A DNA stretch of 64,000 bases from SKPS01 sp964469215. Its GTDB lineage: Bacteria; Bacteroidota; Bacteroidia; Bacteroidales; SKPS01. A program made the translations under genes and the position numbers. The notes below the pieces were generated by a model. That model was not told the origin of the DNA and did not search any database. It saw nothing but the letters and a program-made list of their open reading frames with translations. How positions within the stretch are numbered: position 1 is the stretch's first letter; each line of letters starts with the position of its first letter. Below, in pieces: positions 27,117 through 35,827 of this stretch. The stretch spans positions 145,996 to 209,995 of the forward strand of contig CAYXYB010000002.1 in the NCBI GenBank assembly GCA_964469215.1, written 5' to 3'.

Positions 27117-28448
27117 GTATATAAAACAAGTTGGAGAAAAGAAGGTGCTGTTTCCAATCAATCTGTCAACAGACAATCCGGGAAAGATACACATAACAGC
27201 GGTATATGAATTAGATCACACAAGGTATGCATCATTCTTGCAAGACTTTATACTCTCTGCCAATAGGGAAGCTTTAAAAGAAATCATAATGCCGATCCTG
27301 GCAATCGACTCATTAAATCAAAGCTTTCGCTCGCGTATAAACCAGGTCAAGACAGCCGATATTGAAAACTTCAAGTCAAAAAGGGACAGTCTTACCCGTA
27401 CGTTCAACATCAAACAGACCACACCAAGAGAGTTACAGCGAAATATTGATGCAGTTATTGGTCAAAACATTCGAATTATAGAGAATGAATTTTTAACAAT
27501 TGACGATATGCTATCACAGGGAATTCATTATCCACGAGCATTACTCCTAGCCTGTAGTGTGAAGAAAGCAAGTATTACGGATGTTCGTAAAAAGGATTAC
27601 GATTTATCAGTTGATATTGAATTCGTTTTTGATAATTCCGGCATTAGTCGGATAAATCAGAGGCTAAATTCCATGCCAATTAAAGAGCTAAAAAATTTTG
27701 TTGAAAAGCTGGACTTCGAGAAGGTTTATGACAAAAACATAAAAAAACTTAGCAGGAAACACAAGGATATTGAAATTCAAAAAAGCAGAAACGGAACATA
27801 CAGTTTAAAGAAAAACTTCGAGGAAGGTAAACTGTATGCCATTCTGTTAGATGCCAATGGAGAAATCATCCAAAAGGTAAAGATCTCAGATTTTAGTGAA
27901 AGGCATATAAATAATTCAGAAAGAAAGTACAATGCAACCCTAACAATCAGTAAAGATGTTTTTGAAAGAGCCAAATATTTGACATTTAATGAAGAATACA
28001 GGGCATATCACACAGAATTATTGGGTACTAAAGCAACAGCACACCATTCTGTAATTCCAACCACAAGCGCGGCTAACACGTTTTCATTACGGGTGAGTCC
28101 ATTTTTTAACTATTACGATCCATACCATTATGCCAGATTAAGAATAGGTGGCGTTATTGAATTACCTTTGAATAATATTCAGCATCTCATGAGATCGTTA
28201 ACTATTAACCCAGCAATTTCAATTGACTTTGGGGAAACCATATTAAACACCAGAAGAAGTTGGTCTGCCGGAATCACTTACATACCATCGATATATGGAA
28301 TGACAAATAGTGTGAAATTCAGAACGGCACAAGGGAATGATGTAAAAAGGTACATGCATGAGATTGGGATTCACTATTGTTATCACTCTATTGAAATGGG
28401 CATTGGTTACACTTGGAAAAGACACCCGTCATTGTTCACAAAAGAATT
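27117..28448 (+). pseudogene. Barrel-type envelope protein gene, N-terminus lost at IS3, C-terminus split by IS66
   Basis: An open frame enters directly from the IS3 right end (YIKQVGEKKVLFPIN...), so the original start is missing; the GTG at 27145 is only a formal start. The ~440 codons encode a soluble, helical and beta-mixed part (residues ~1-300) and a C-terminal part of alternating beta strands (FSLRVSPFFNYYDPYHYARLRIGG, HEIGIHYCYHSIEMGIGYTW) typical of a small outer-membrane barrel. IS66 interrupts codon 28447. Joining the flanks across the 8-bp duplication restores 27 more in-frame codons (30838-30922) ending HFGFSWK-stop, a typical barrel C-terminus. The gene is therefore broken at both ends. 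Confidence 0.85.
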
Positions 28449-28519
28449 GTAAGCCTTCGGTGAACTACATATTGCAGACATAAATTGATGTTCTGATTTT
28501 TGTCGGCAAAAACTAAATC

Positions 28520-28798
28520 ATGAGTCGAGAAGAGAAAGTTTCAATGATGCTGGCAATGGTTGATCAATATCGTGCCAGTGGTCTAACGCAGGAACAGTTC
28601 AGTAGAGAACAAGGAATCGCTATTTCGGTTTTACGCTATTGGTTGTCCAAATTTAGGCAGGAAAACAATGGCCCTGGTTTTATTCAATTGGACGGAATAA
28701 TTCACCAGGAGTTTCGCATCGTGTTTCCAAACGGAGTTGAACTGTTCGTTCCAACGCAAACACCTATAGCCGATATTCAGCAACTGATCCAATTCTGA
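28520..28798 (+). CDS. tnpA: IS66 accessory protein TnpA
   Basis: The 92-residue protein has an N-terminal helix-turn-helix of the IS66 Orf1 type (YRASGLTQEQFSREQGIAIS...LRYWLSKFR) and a beta-rich tail (FRIVFPNGVELFVP). It precedes tnpB by 4 bp. Orf1 proteins are thought to help transposition by DNA binding. Confidence 0.9.
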   Translation: MSREEKVSMMLAMVDQYRASGLTQEQFSREQGIAISVLRYWLSKFRQENNGPGFIQLDGIIHQEFRIVFPNGVELFVPTQTPIADIQQLIQF

Positions 28799-28802
28799 TA
28801 TT

Positions 28803-29171
28803 ATGTTTTCCGTTTCGTCGACCCGGTATTTTCTGTTCCGGGCACCAACAGACATGCGTAAGAGCTTCGATGGGCTGTGCGGGATCATCTCCGGCCAACT
28901 CCACCAAAACCCAATGAGTGGTGATATTTACGTCTTCATCAACAAGCAACGAAACCGGGTGAAGTTATTGCGATGGGAACCGGGAGGGTATGTCCTTTTT
29001 TACAAGCGTTTGGAACGGGGGACTTATGAATTACCGCCATGGGAACAGAGTGCATTGGGCAACACTCTGGAATATGCCGAATTGGCCATGATTGTATCGG
29101 GAATTTCTCTGAGAAATGCAAAAAAAAGGACACGTTTTTTACAACAAAATGCTGTGAATAAAAACTCCTGA
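28803..29171 (+). CDS. tnpB: IS66 accessory protein TnpB
   Basis: The 122-residue protein carries the IS66 Orf2 signature: APTDMRKSFDGLCGII, then GDIYVFINKQRNRVKLLRWEPGGYVLFYKRLERG. It is required for IS66 transposition in some elements; its biochemical role is unclear. It is not the unrelated RNA-guided TnpB. Normal length. Confidence 0.95.
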   Translation: MFSVSSTRYFLFRAPTDMRKSFDGLCGIISGQLHQNPMSGDIYVFINKQRNRVKLLRWEPGGYVLFYKRLERGTYELPPWEQSALGNTLEYAELAMIVSGISLRNAKKRTRFLQQNAVNKNS

Positions 29172-29197
29172 AATGCTTATCTGACAAGAGATACAAG

Positions 29198-30739
29198 TTG
29201 TATTTTTGTTTCATGGCAAGCGCAGAAATGATACAGATTTCAAAAGCAGATTACGATGCATTTATTGCAATGAAATCTGCCAACGAAACACTCCAATCTG
29301 CGCATAACAAGCTTCAAGAAGACTACGAATACGTCCGTTTTGAGCTCGCACAGCTAAAAAGGCTTGTTTTTGGTTCAAAAAGCGAACAGTTCAAATCGGC
29401 TGCTCCAGACGCACAGCAAATGTCCCTGTTTGATGTTCCTGCCGAAGATGTGGATATTCAAAAGGAGAAGATTACATACACCCGTAAGCGTAATGATGGT
29501 GAGAAAAAGAAGCCGGTACGCGAAGAACTACCAGCTCATCTGCCAAGAGTTGAGCACATAATGGAGATTGAAGATTTGCCTGAAGGTGCCATCAAGATCG
29601 GAGAAATAACTTCAGAACACCTTGAGTACAAGAAAGCAGAACTTTATGTAGTAAAAGTCATTCGTCCCAAATACCTTCTTGCTTCTGATGATGAATCCAG
29701 TACTATTGCAATTGCACCCGTGTTTGAACTGCCACTTCCAAAGAGCAAAGTTGGTGCAGGTTTGTTATCTCACCTGATGATCAGCAAATATGTTGACCAT
29801 CTCCCTTTTTATCGCCAGGTTCAAATCTTAAAAAGGTTAGGAGTCACTCTTCCAGAGTCCACTATCAGCGGATGGTTCAGAGGGACATGTGAGCTTCTGG
29901 AACCCCTGTATAACGAACTCAGAAAACAATTACTGGACACCGATTATCTGATGGCCGACGAAACACCGATTCCGGTGCTGACCAGGGACAAACCCGGTTC
30001 AACACATAAGGGTTATCACTGGGTTTACAACGATCCCATCCGAAAAATGGCTGTTTTTGACTACCGGACTTCCCGGGGAAGAGAAGGACCCAAAGCATTT
30101 TTAAAGAACTATTCAGGAAATCTTCAAACCGATGGATACGTTGCCTACAATGATTTATCCAACAAGAACATTTCGCTCATGGCATGTATGGCTCATGCCC
30201 GCCGGAAGTTCGACCAAGCCAAAGGCAATGATCCAGAGCGTGCTGAACATGCCTTGAAGTTATTCCAAAAACTCTACGCCACTGAACGCAAGGCGCGGGA
30301 GGCAGAGATGGATTATGAACAAACCCGGTTGCTTAGACTGGAAGAGGCACTGCCTGTTCTGAAAGAAATAAAAGCTTGGCTTGATGAAGAAATCCTGATA
30401 GTAACACCTGCCAGCGCAATTGGGAAAGCAATTGCATATACACTGGGCCTCTGGCCACGATTGATTCGCTATCTTGAGCAAGGCCGCTTCCATATTGACA
30501 ATAACCTGATCGAAAACATCATTCGACCGGTTGCTCTTGGACGCAAAAACTACCTGTTCGCCGGTTCTCACGATGCCGCCCAAAACGCTGCCATGTTCTA
30601 CTCCTTTATGGCTACTTGCAAAATGAATGATATTAATCCTGAAATTTGGCTCGAGCATGTGCTGTCAGTAATCAGAACACATCCCGTGGAAAGACTCCAT
30701 GAATTGCTGCCAGGCAATATACCAACCAAAAGCCCCTGA
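29198..30739 (+). CDS. tnpC: IS66 transposase TnpC
   Basis: The 513-residue DDE transposase has an N-terminal coiled coil and leucine-rich region (LQEDYEYVRFELAQLKRLVFGSKSE), typical of IS66. The middle zinc-finger-like cysteines of other IS66 members are not obvious here. The catalytic core includes DYLMADETPIPV (first D, near residue 250), GNLQTDGYVAYN (second D) and NNLIENIIRPVALGRKNYLFAGS (E region). The C-terminal helical part (AMFYSFMATCKMNDINPEIWLE) is present. Full length and apparently functional. Confidence 0.95.
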   Translation: MYFCFMASAEMIQISKADYDAFIAMKSANETLQSAHNKLQEDYEYVRFELAQLKRLVFGSKSEQFKSAAPDAQQMSLFDVPAEDVDIQKEKITYTRKRNDGEKKKPVREELPAHLPRVEHIMEIEDLPEGAIKIGEITSEHLEYKKAELYVVKVIRPKYLLASDDESSTIAIAPVFELPLPKSKVGAGLLSHLMISKYVDHLPFYRQVQILKRLGVTLPESTISGWFRGTCELLEPLYNELRKQLLDTDYLMADETPIPVLTRDKPGSTHKGYHWVYNDPIRKMAVFDYRTSRGREGPKAFLKNYSGNLQTDGYVAYNDLSNKNISLMACMAHARRKFDQAKGNDPERAEHALKLFQKLYATERKAREAEMDYEQTRLLRLEEALPVLKEIKAWLDEEILIVTPASAIGKAIAYTLGLWPRLIRYLEQGRFHIDNNLIENIIRPVALGRKNYLFAGSHDAAQNAAMFYSFMATCKMNDINPEIWLEHVLSVIRTHPVERLHELLPGNIPTKSP

Positions 30740-30829
30740 ATCCAAATACAGCTTCTAGCAGGCCTAGCAAACACCTAGGTTCCCCAGCCACCTATTGGCC
30801 ATACGATCTGTACTTCGCCGAACGCTTAC

Positions 30830-30922
30830 AAAGAATTTGTTTTTGACAATGGTGTACTTACAACATTGCCAGTAATCAAACACAAAGGTGTCGTTTTTCA
30901 CTTCGGGTTTAGTTGGAAATAA
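30830..30922 (+). pseudogene. Severed C-terminal codons of the barrel-type gene
   Basis: After the right copy of the 8-bp duplication the original frame continues as FVFDNGVLTTLPVIKH...HFGFSWK and stops at TAA 30920-30922. A terminal aromatic-rich strand of this kind is the usual end (and BAM recognition signal) of an outer-membrane barrel. It belongs to the frame that ends at 28448. Confidence 0.85.
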
Positions 30923-30999
30923 GCCAATCTGTTACATGATATGGCCCATTTCACCTGACCAAAATCCAGTAAGAACTGAAATATATGGCCAACTGCAAG

Positions 31000-31758
31000 T
31001 TATCGGCACAGATCCTCAATATGATCATAGGCCACCTCCAGCCCCAATTCACCGGCTTTGCTGAGATCGAGACATGCTCTTTCCTTAGATCCCATTGCAT
31101 GATAAGCAAGGCCGCGATACAGGTAGTTTTGTGCAACCTTTGGATTCAGCTCAATGGCAAAGGTAAAATCCTTTATAGCGCTCTTGACATCCTTCTCCTC
31201 TTGTCTGGCTAACCCCCGTAACTGGTATCCCATATAAAAGCTTGGCCAAAGTCTAATCGCTATAGTATAGTCTTCAATTGCTTCTTGACGTTCACCCAAC
31301 TGCTCTTTGATTAAACCTCCAATTATTATAGACATCCAAACATCATGGTTGAATATGATTGCACTATCAACATCCTGCTTTGCTCCATGCAGATCCTTGC
31401 GAGCTAACTTGACGAATGCTCTTTGGTTTAGTGCCTCAATCATGGTAGAATCTAACCTGATTGCCTGATTCAAATCCTGCATTGCTTCCGGATAAGCCTT
31501 AGTTTCACTGTAAGCCCTGCCACGGCGGTAAAAGTACTCCGGGTTCAGGGAATCAAATTCGATTGCTTTGGTATACTGCAAGATCGCCTCGTCATAGTCC
31601 TTTTGATCAAAGGCTTCTTTAGCCAGTCCGGCAAAGTCAATCTGTTCATTTTTCTGTTCATTTTTCTGCTCATTTTTCTGTTCATTTTTCTGTTCATTTT
31701 TCTGTGTACATCCGCTCATAATAATAAATCCAAAAAGTAAAAGCAATAATCTGTTCAT
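31000..31758 (-). CDS. TPR-repeat lipoprotein
   Basis: The ATG at 31756-31758 starts a lipoprotein signal (MNRLLLLLFGFIIMSGC, Cys 17), so this 252-residue form is preferred over the longer open frame reaching 31995. Five KNEQ tetrapeptides follow the lipid anchor as a spacer. About six tetratricopeptide repeats then fill the rest (for example DYDEAILQYTKAIEFDSLNPEYFYRRGRA, with the A/G/Y/P spacing of TPRs). TPR lipoproteins are protein-interaction scaffolds in the periplasm or outer membrane. It lies 233 bp after the Csm3-like gene on the same strand; a functional link is uncertain. Confidence 0.85.
   Translation of the reverse strand: MNRLLLLLFGFIIMSGCTQKNEQKNEQKNEQKNEQKNEQIDFAGLAKEAFDQKDYDEAILQYTKAIEFDSLNPEYFYRRGRAYSETKAYPEAMQDLNQAIRLDSTMIEALNQRAFVKLARKDLHGAKQDVDSAIIFNHDVWMSIIIGGLIKEQLGERQEAIEDYTIAIRLWPSFYMGYQLRGLARQEEKDVKSAIKDFTFAIELNPKVAQNYLYRGLAYHAMGSKERACLDLSKAGELGLEVAYDHIEDLCR
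31645..31704 (-). repeat. Five tandem 12-bp units inside the TPR lipoprotein gene
   Basis: Five units of TTCATTTTTCTG (third unit CTCATTTTTCTG) encode five KNEQ tetrapeptides on the minus strand, immediately after the lipidated cysteine. Because units are multiples of three, copy-number change would alter linker length without frameshift. Confidence 0.9.
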
Positions 31759-31991
31759 GGTGTATGGTTTTAAGGTTTGTGTTGCAAAGAAATAAAATAG
31801 CTGGTTTTCCATGGTCTTCCGATCATATTTCAACGCACTATTATTCGAGAAAGGCTTGATCACCGGATCTTGATACGACAGAAAACAGCCTATGGATCTG
31901 GTTACCCTGTACTTCCCAATAATCAGCGTTTGATCCCCTTTTCTTAATGCGATTGCGGATCTCTTTTTTAGTTTTTGCCTTATCATTTCCA

Positions 31992-32654
31992 TCATTTCAT
32001 TCGTATATCAATGCTATCCTTAATTGTGAGATCTTCGATTCTTATACGCCCATATCCATGTGAGCCAAAGCTACCAAGAGACCCCCGCTCCATTAGTTTG
32101 ATAGAATCTTTGACTAATTGCAGTACCTTTGCTGTATCTTCATTCTCGTTTACAGTTACAAATATTTCCAGATTAAAACTGGTGCCAGGCATAACGTATT
32201 CCTGTATTCTTGTTTCAGGACAAACGGTGCCCCCATTTATTGCACTCAGAACTATGGTGTCATTTTCCCCATGACCAATGTTGACAGATTCATCTTCTTT
32301 TGAAAGCAAAGGGCAGTCCATGACTAATACTCTCCCTTGATTCGATAGTCCTGTCATAGTGTCAAAATTAGTTCCGAAAAGCATTCCTGCAACTGATGTG
32401 TTTTCTTGTATGTTTAATTCATTTGATTGTGTGATATCGGGTGCTAACCCGGGATATGATAGATCTGTCATTGCCCGTAACAACCCTTTTACCATAGATG
32501 CTGGGATATAGGGTTTTCCGGTAATTTGGTCTCGGACAATTCTCCTTAGTGGACCATATTCATTGGATCCATTATCGCATACGCCAATATGCATTCTGGA
32601 TAGAGTAATAATTTTCCCAGTAATATGGATTGTTTGATATTTCTTTTCTATCAT
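31992..32654 (-). CDS. RAMP-superfamily protein, Csm3-like
   Basis: The 220-residue protein resembles the Csm3/Cmr4 backbone subunits of type III CRISPR effector complexes. A ferredoxin-like fold opens with ITGKIITLSRMHIG. The conserved Csm3 phrase IVRDQITGKPYIPASMVKGLLRA covers residues ~38-60. The glycine-rich RAMP loop GSLGSFGSHGYGRI is near residues 191-204. In Csm3 this protein lines up along crRNA and an aspartate just before 'IRDP' cleaves target RNA; here the aligned position appears to be leucine (YGPLRRIVRD), so cleavage may be lost. No Cas10, Csm2, Csm4, Csm5, Cas1/2 or repeat array is in the window. It lies 91 bp after the Cas6-like gene on the same strand. It could belong to a partial type III module or a non-CRISPR RNA-binding unit. 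Confidence 0.75.
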   Translation of the reverse strand: MIEKKYQTIHITGKIITLSRMHIGVCDNGSNEYGPLRRIVRDQITGKPYIPASMVKGLLRAMTDLSYPGLAPDITQSNELNIQENTSVAGMLFGTNFDTMTGLSNQGRVLVMDCPLLSKEDESVNIGHGENDTIVLSAINGGTVCPETRIQEYVMPGTSFNLEIFVTVNENEDTAKVLQLVKDSIKLMERGSLGSFGSHGYGRIRIEDLTIKDSIDIRMK

Positions 32655-32745
32655 TGATTTCTGTCTTCTATTTTAATGCTTGTTGCTATTCCTTTGTTTC
32701 GAATCTTTTATGGTGGCTTATGGCTGCTTTCGATTTAAAACACTT

Positions 32746-33441
32746 TTAATGACGATTTAGCAGAGACTGGCATGGTTTGCTGATGACCACGCCAAATCCG
32801 GCACTGGTATGGCTGCCAAGGCCGATGTAATCGGGTAGTGTGACATTGGTCGTGAAATCGGCTGAGATATTGATCAGATTACGGTTTTTGTAAGGTATCA
32901 CATCCTCACAACCAATACTCATGATCCTTAATTCTGCCTTCTTCTCTATCATCCATCCAATCCCCTTTGCCATCGACAGAATATTTCCACGCAGAATCTT
33001 CTCCAGAAACAACATCTTCTCGTTGGGCGTTTCCACCAATTTGTAAGCTTGGTAGTTTTTCTGACTTAGAGGGTGCCACTTAGAAATATGGTAGTTGAAC
33101 CATTGATCCCATACCTGCATGGTTACAGTAACTGCATTTACGCGCTGCACCCGAATGTCGTAACTTCTGCCGTTCAACAGCAATACCCCGTGATGTTCAC
33201 GGAAGAAATGGTGAATCTCTCCAACACCCTCATCCAGACAGTATATGACAGGCCTGCGGTTGATGATCTTGTATTGGATGCGAGGATATCGATACACAAA
33301 ACCCTCGGAACCGGGCAGGTGGTTGTGGCAAAAGACGTGAGCCCCACCTACCACACCCGTAATGGCTGCTCTGAAGGCATCCAGCTCCCAATGCTCAATG
33401 GGCTCTGCAAAATGAACTTCCAAAATGCGTATCTTCTTCAT
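32746..33441 (-). CDS. Cas6-like RAMP protein
   Basis: From ATG 33439-33441 (MKKIRILEVHF; six codons shorter than the longest frame) the protein has 231 residues. The N-terminal part has FCHNHLPGSEGFVYRYP followed by RIQYKIINRRPVI, as in an atypical Cas6 N-terminal family. The end carries the Cas6 glycine-rich loop YIGLGSHTSAGFGVVI, about 12 residues from the C-terminus. Cas6 enzymes cut pre-crRNA within repeats; the His in HNH of the N-terminal region could be catalytic, but this cannot be shown by eye. It starts 62 bp after the stop of the 449-residue barrel protein, consistent with read-through from the SrfB/SrfC operon. No array is present for it to process. Confidence 0.7.
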   Translation of the reverse strand: MKKIRILEVHFAEPIEHWELDAFRAAITGVVGGAHVFCHNHLPGSEGFVYRYPRIQYKIINRRPVIYCLDEGVGEIHHFFREHHGVLLLNGRSYDIRVQRVNAVTVTMQVWDQWFNYHISKWHPLSQKNYQAYKLVETPNEKMLFLEKILRGNILSMAKGIGWMIEKKAELRIMSIGCEDVIPYKNRNLINISADFTTNVTLPDYIGLGSHTSAGFGVVISKPCQSLLNRH

Positions 33442-33503
33442 TTTGACTTTACTCTTCATAACAAATTTGTTCTAAGTGGCAACAAATGATCTATTCTTCA
33501 CCT

Positions 33504-34853
33504 TCAGAACAAATAAGAAACTGAAAGAATTAATTTTTGATATGTCGTTGTATATTTACCAAAATTTTGCGTGTTTCTTAAATTGCCAAAGCACAAACTT
33601 TTTCCAACATTAAACTGAACATGGCTGATACGAAAGCCACCACCATACTCAAAAGTTGCTGGCAGCGAATAATTGTCAAATTTTGAGTTGGTTATAGCAT
33701 TGAAGCCAACTCCCCCGTAAGCGAAGATATTAAACCATTTTGAAAAATTCAGTCGGTATTCCAAATGAAAAGGGATATTGACTGCATAAGCATCAAAACC
33801 ATATTGAAATAATTGAGAATTAAATAAATTTTCCGAATATCTAAGCATATTAATTCCGGTATTCAACCCAAAACCATACCTAAATAATGGCTCAGCTTTC
33901 AAACCAAACTGAATGACATCCATAGAATAATAATCTATTGTTTGTTGTGTATATCCCAAAGTCAACCCCCAGATATTATCGTTGGTTTTTGGGCAGTTAA
34001 AACACTTTTGCACATTACTTTGAGTTGTTTGTTTTTTAGGACTGCTTGTTTGTTGAGAGTTATGACCTGTTCTAGAAGATTGTTCAATACTTATTCTCAC
34101 TTCTTTGCCACCCGCTGTAACCTTAAACCAACCTTGACGGCTTGTGTAATTTGGATTCGTACTTGTTGTTACTGTAAAATAGCCACTGTATATTTTAACT
34201 GCACACCACGAAGGAACAAAGCCCGACGGAACAGAATATGTGCTTGCGTCCGAATACACTTTTATTTGTTCGCTGGTTCCGCCGTTAGAAGTAAAATATA
34301 AAGTGGCTTTTGATAAACTTAAATATGTTGCCTGTTTTTCTTTTTCTTCTACTTGCGGTTTGCCTTCGCCAGCATTTATGCGTTTTTGTGCATCATCTGG
34401 GTCAATGCCAGCCTTGATAAGGTTTTGGCGGCGTTGTGGGCCAACCCCATACTTATTATTCCAGATATCTGTAAGTTCTGCCGTTGTAGCTTTGCGCAAT
34501 TTTGGTGGATTTAGCGCATTAATGCACTTCACAATTTGCGATTGTGCGTAACTGTCTTTCGGATTGGTGTCCAAAACCTTTTGATATTCGTTCTTGGCGG
34601 TTGAGAAGCTCTTGGTAGCAAAGGCTTGATTAGCAGTATTAATATGCTCGGCGCACCACTTTGCCCGCGTGAGTTTAATTTCTGCAAGTTGTTTATCTTT
34701 ACCGGTTGAATTTTTAAAAGCATTATCGTAATTGGTTACAGCACAAGCGTAATCAGCACTGTTGAAACAGCGATCGCCGTCCTGAATGTAGGATTGGCCA
34801 TATCCGGAAAATGCAGAAATTAAAACAAAATAGATTGCTAATATTCGGCTCAT
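33504..34853 (-). CDS. Predicted outer-membrane protein: TPR, Cpl-7-like, BACON and barrel regions
   Basis: The 449-residue protein has a signal peptide (MSRILAIYFVLISAFSGYG-Q). Residues ~21-115 look like TPR/SEL-type helices. Residues ~125-160 (LTDIWNNKYGVGPQRRQNLI...GIDPDDAQKRIN) match the Cpl-7 (CW_7) cell-wall-binding repeat. Residues ~175-258 form a BACON-like beta domain (WCAVKIYSGYFTVTTSTN, GWFKVTAGGKEVRISIEQ). After a Ser/Thr/Gln linker, residues ~290-449 are amphipathic strands ending in LILSVSYLF, a barrel C-terminal signature. It would link the outer membrane and peptidoglycan. It is the last of nine minus-strand genes beginning with the SrfB homologue, 9 bp from its upstream neighbour. 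Confidence 0.8.
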   Translation of the reverse strand: MSRILAIYFVLISAFSGYGQSYIQDGDRCFNSADYACAVTNYDNAFKNSTGKDKQLAEIKLTRAKWCAEHINTANQAFATKSFSTAKNEYQKVLDTNPKDSYAQSQIVKCINALNPPKLRKATTAELTDIWNNKYGVGPQRRQNLIKAGIDPDDAQKRINAGEGKPQVEEKEKQATYLSLSKATLYFTSNGGTSEQIKVYSDASTYSVPSGFVPSWCAVKIYSGYFTVTTSTNPNYTSRQGWFKVTAGGKEVRISIEQSSRTGHNSQQTSSPKKQTTQSNVQKCFNCPKTNDNIWGLTLGYTQQTIDYYSMDVIQFGLKAEPLFRYGFGLNTGINMLRYSENLFNSQLFQYGFDAYAVNIPFHLEYRLNFSKWFNIFAYGGVGFNAITNSKFDNYSLPATFEYGGGFRISHVQFNVGKSLCFGNLRNTQNFGKYTTTYQKLILSVSYLF

Positions 34854-34862
34854 ATTTTTTGC

Positions 34863-35819
34863 TTATAATTTCAAAAATAAATCGGTAATATCCTGATCAG
34901 CATTAGGTTTTTTACGTTTGATAATTTCAAGCACTATATCAGATAAATAAGTATATTTACCGTAATCGTAATAGTTGTAAATATAATCAGCCAGTATGGT
35001 GACGATATCATTGAATTTTAGTTTTTGGATTTCAGAATCACGATCTGCCAATTTGCGTTCATCTAAAATTATAAGTTTGCTGATAGTCTCTTTAAGGGCA
35101 AAATTGAAATCTTGGTAATCTTCAATATCTTCTTTGAGTGCATCAAGCAATTTTGACTGGCGTTTTATTTGGCTTAATTGAGTTTGAGCCTTTTTGATTT
35201 GGCCGGCATCAAATTTTTGAGAGAGTAATTCCTGTACAATGAAATAAGTCTGCAAATCTTTTAAAACTAACAATACTTCATGTTTGTTACTAACAAGTGA
35301 CAAATCGCGTGATATTGAATGTTTGGTAGAAGATAAGATTAAGCTATCGAAAGGCAGACTTTTATAGAAAACTACAACACTTTCAGTAGCTTCTGCTTTG
35401 CCCTCAATTCTCGAATTATCGGCGTTTGTTTTTGCAATGGCCTTTTCGTTTGCAATTTGCTTGTCTTTTTCGGCTATAGTTTTATTAAGCTGTAAAACTA
35501 CAATAGTCAAACTATCAACTTTCATGTACAAATTATCTCTCTCTTCTTTGATTTTGTTTTTGTTTAAATCTAAAACCTTTTGCTTTTCAGAAGATACTTC
35601 CTTGCGTAAATCTTTTATTTGGCTATGCAAAGCGAGCGTGTCGTTTTTGTAGGCAACGCTCAAATTGATAAAATTCTGTTTCTCGTTTTGCAATTCAATG
35701 TTTAATTTGCTGTTTTCGAGAATTTTTTGTTCATAAAATTTTAACAATAAAGAATCTGTTTGTGAATATGTCTGGATAACCCCGAAAAACAGTATTGTTA
35801 TAGCTATTATTTTTTTCAT
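34863..35819 (-). CDS. Secreted coiled-coil protein of unknown function
   Basis: The 318-residue protein has a signal peptide (MKKIIAITILFFGVIQTYS-Q). A long coiled coil covers about residues 25-145 (IELQNEKQNF..., VLQLNKTIAEKDKQIANEK), and a helical C-terminal half ends KPNADQDITDLFLKL. No enzyme motif is visible. Such proteins often act as periplasmic rods or adaptors. Eight bases separate it from the upstream 310-residue gene, so it is part of the same operon. Confidence 0.75.
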   Translation of the reverse strand: MKKIIAITILFFGVIQTYSQTDSLLLKFYEQKILENSKLNIELQNEKQNFINLSVAYKNDTLALHSQIKDLRKEVSSEKQKVLDLNKNKIKEERDNLYMKVDSLTIVVLQLNKTIAEKDKQIANEKAIAKTNADNSRIEGKAEATESVVVFYKSLPFDSLILSSTKHSISRDLSLVSNKHEVLLVLKDLQTYFIVQELLSQKFDAGQIKKAQTQLSQIKRQSKLLDALKEDIEDYQDFNFALKETISKLIILDERKLADRDSEIQKLKFNDIVTILADYIYNYYDYGKYTYLSDIVLEIIKRKKPNADQDITDLFLKL

Positions 35820-35827
35820 ATGTGTTA

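Larger units (their letters stand above)
28449..30829 (+). mobile_element. IS66-family insertion sequence
   Basis: The 2381-bp element has terminal inverted repeats beginning GTAAGCCTTCGGTGAACTAC at 28449 and GTAAGCGTTCGGCGAAGTAC (complement) ending at 30829. It encodes the IS66 trio TnpA, TnpB and TnpC. It is flanked by a perfect 8-bp target duplication, AAAGAATT, at 28441-28448 and 30830-30837, the size expected for IS66. All three genes look intact, and the exact duplication indicates a recent insertion. Confidence 0.97.

Noticed and set aside
28803..29171. The tnpB label taken as an RNA-guided nuclease (IS200/IS605 TnpB)
   Set aside because: This is the unrelated 122-residue IS66 Orf2 protein; there is no RuvC domain.
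31759..31995. N-terminal extension of the TPR lipoprotein open frame
   Set aside because: The 79 extra residues would bury a good lipoprotein signal peptide; the internal ATG at 31758 is the likely start.
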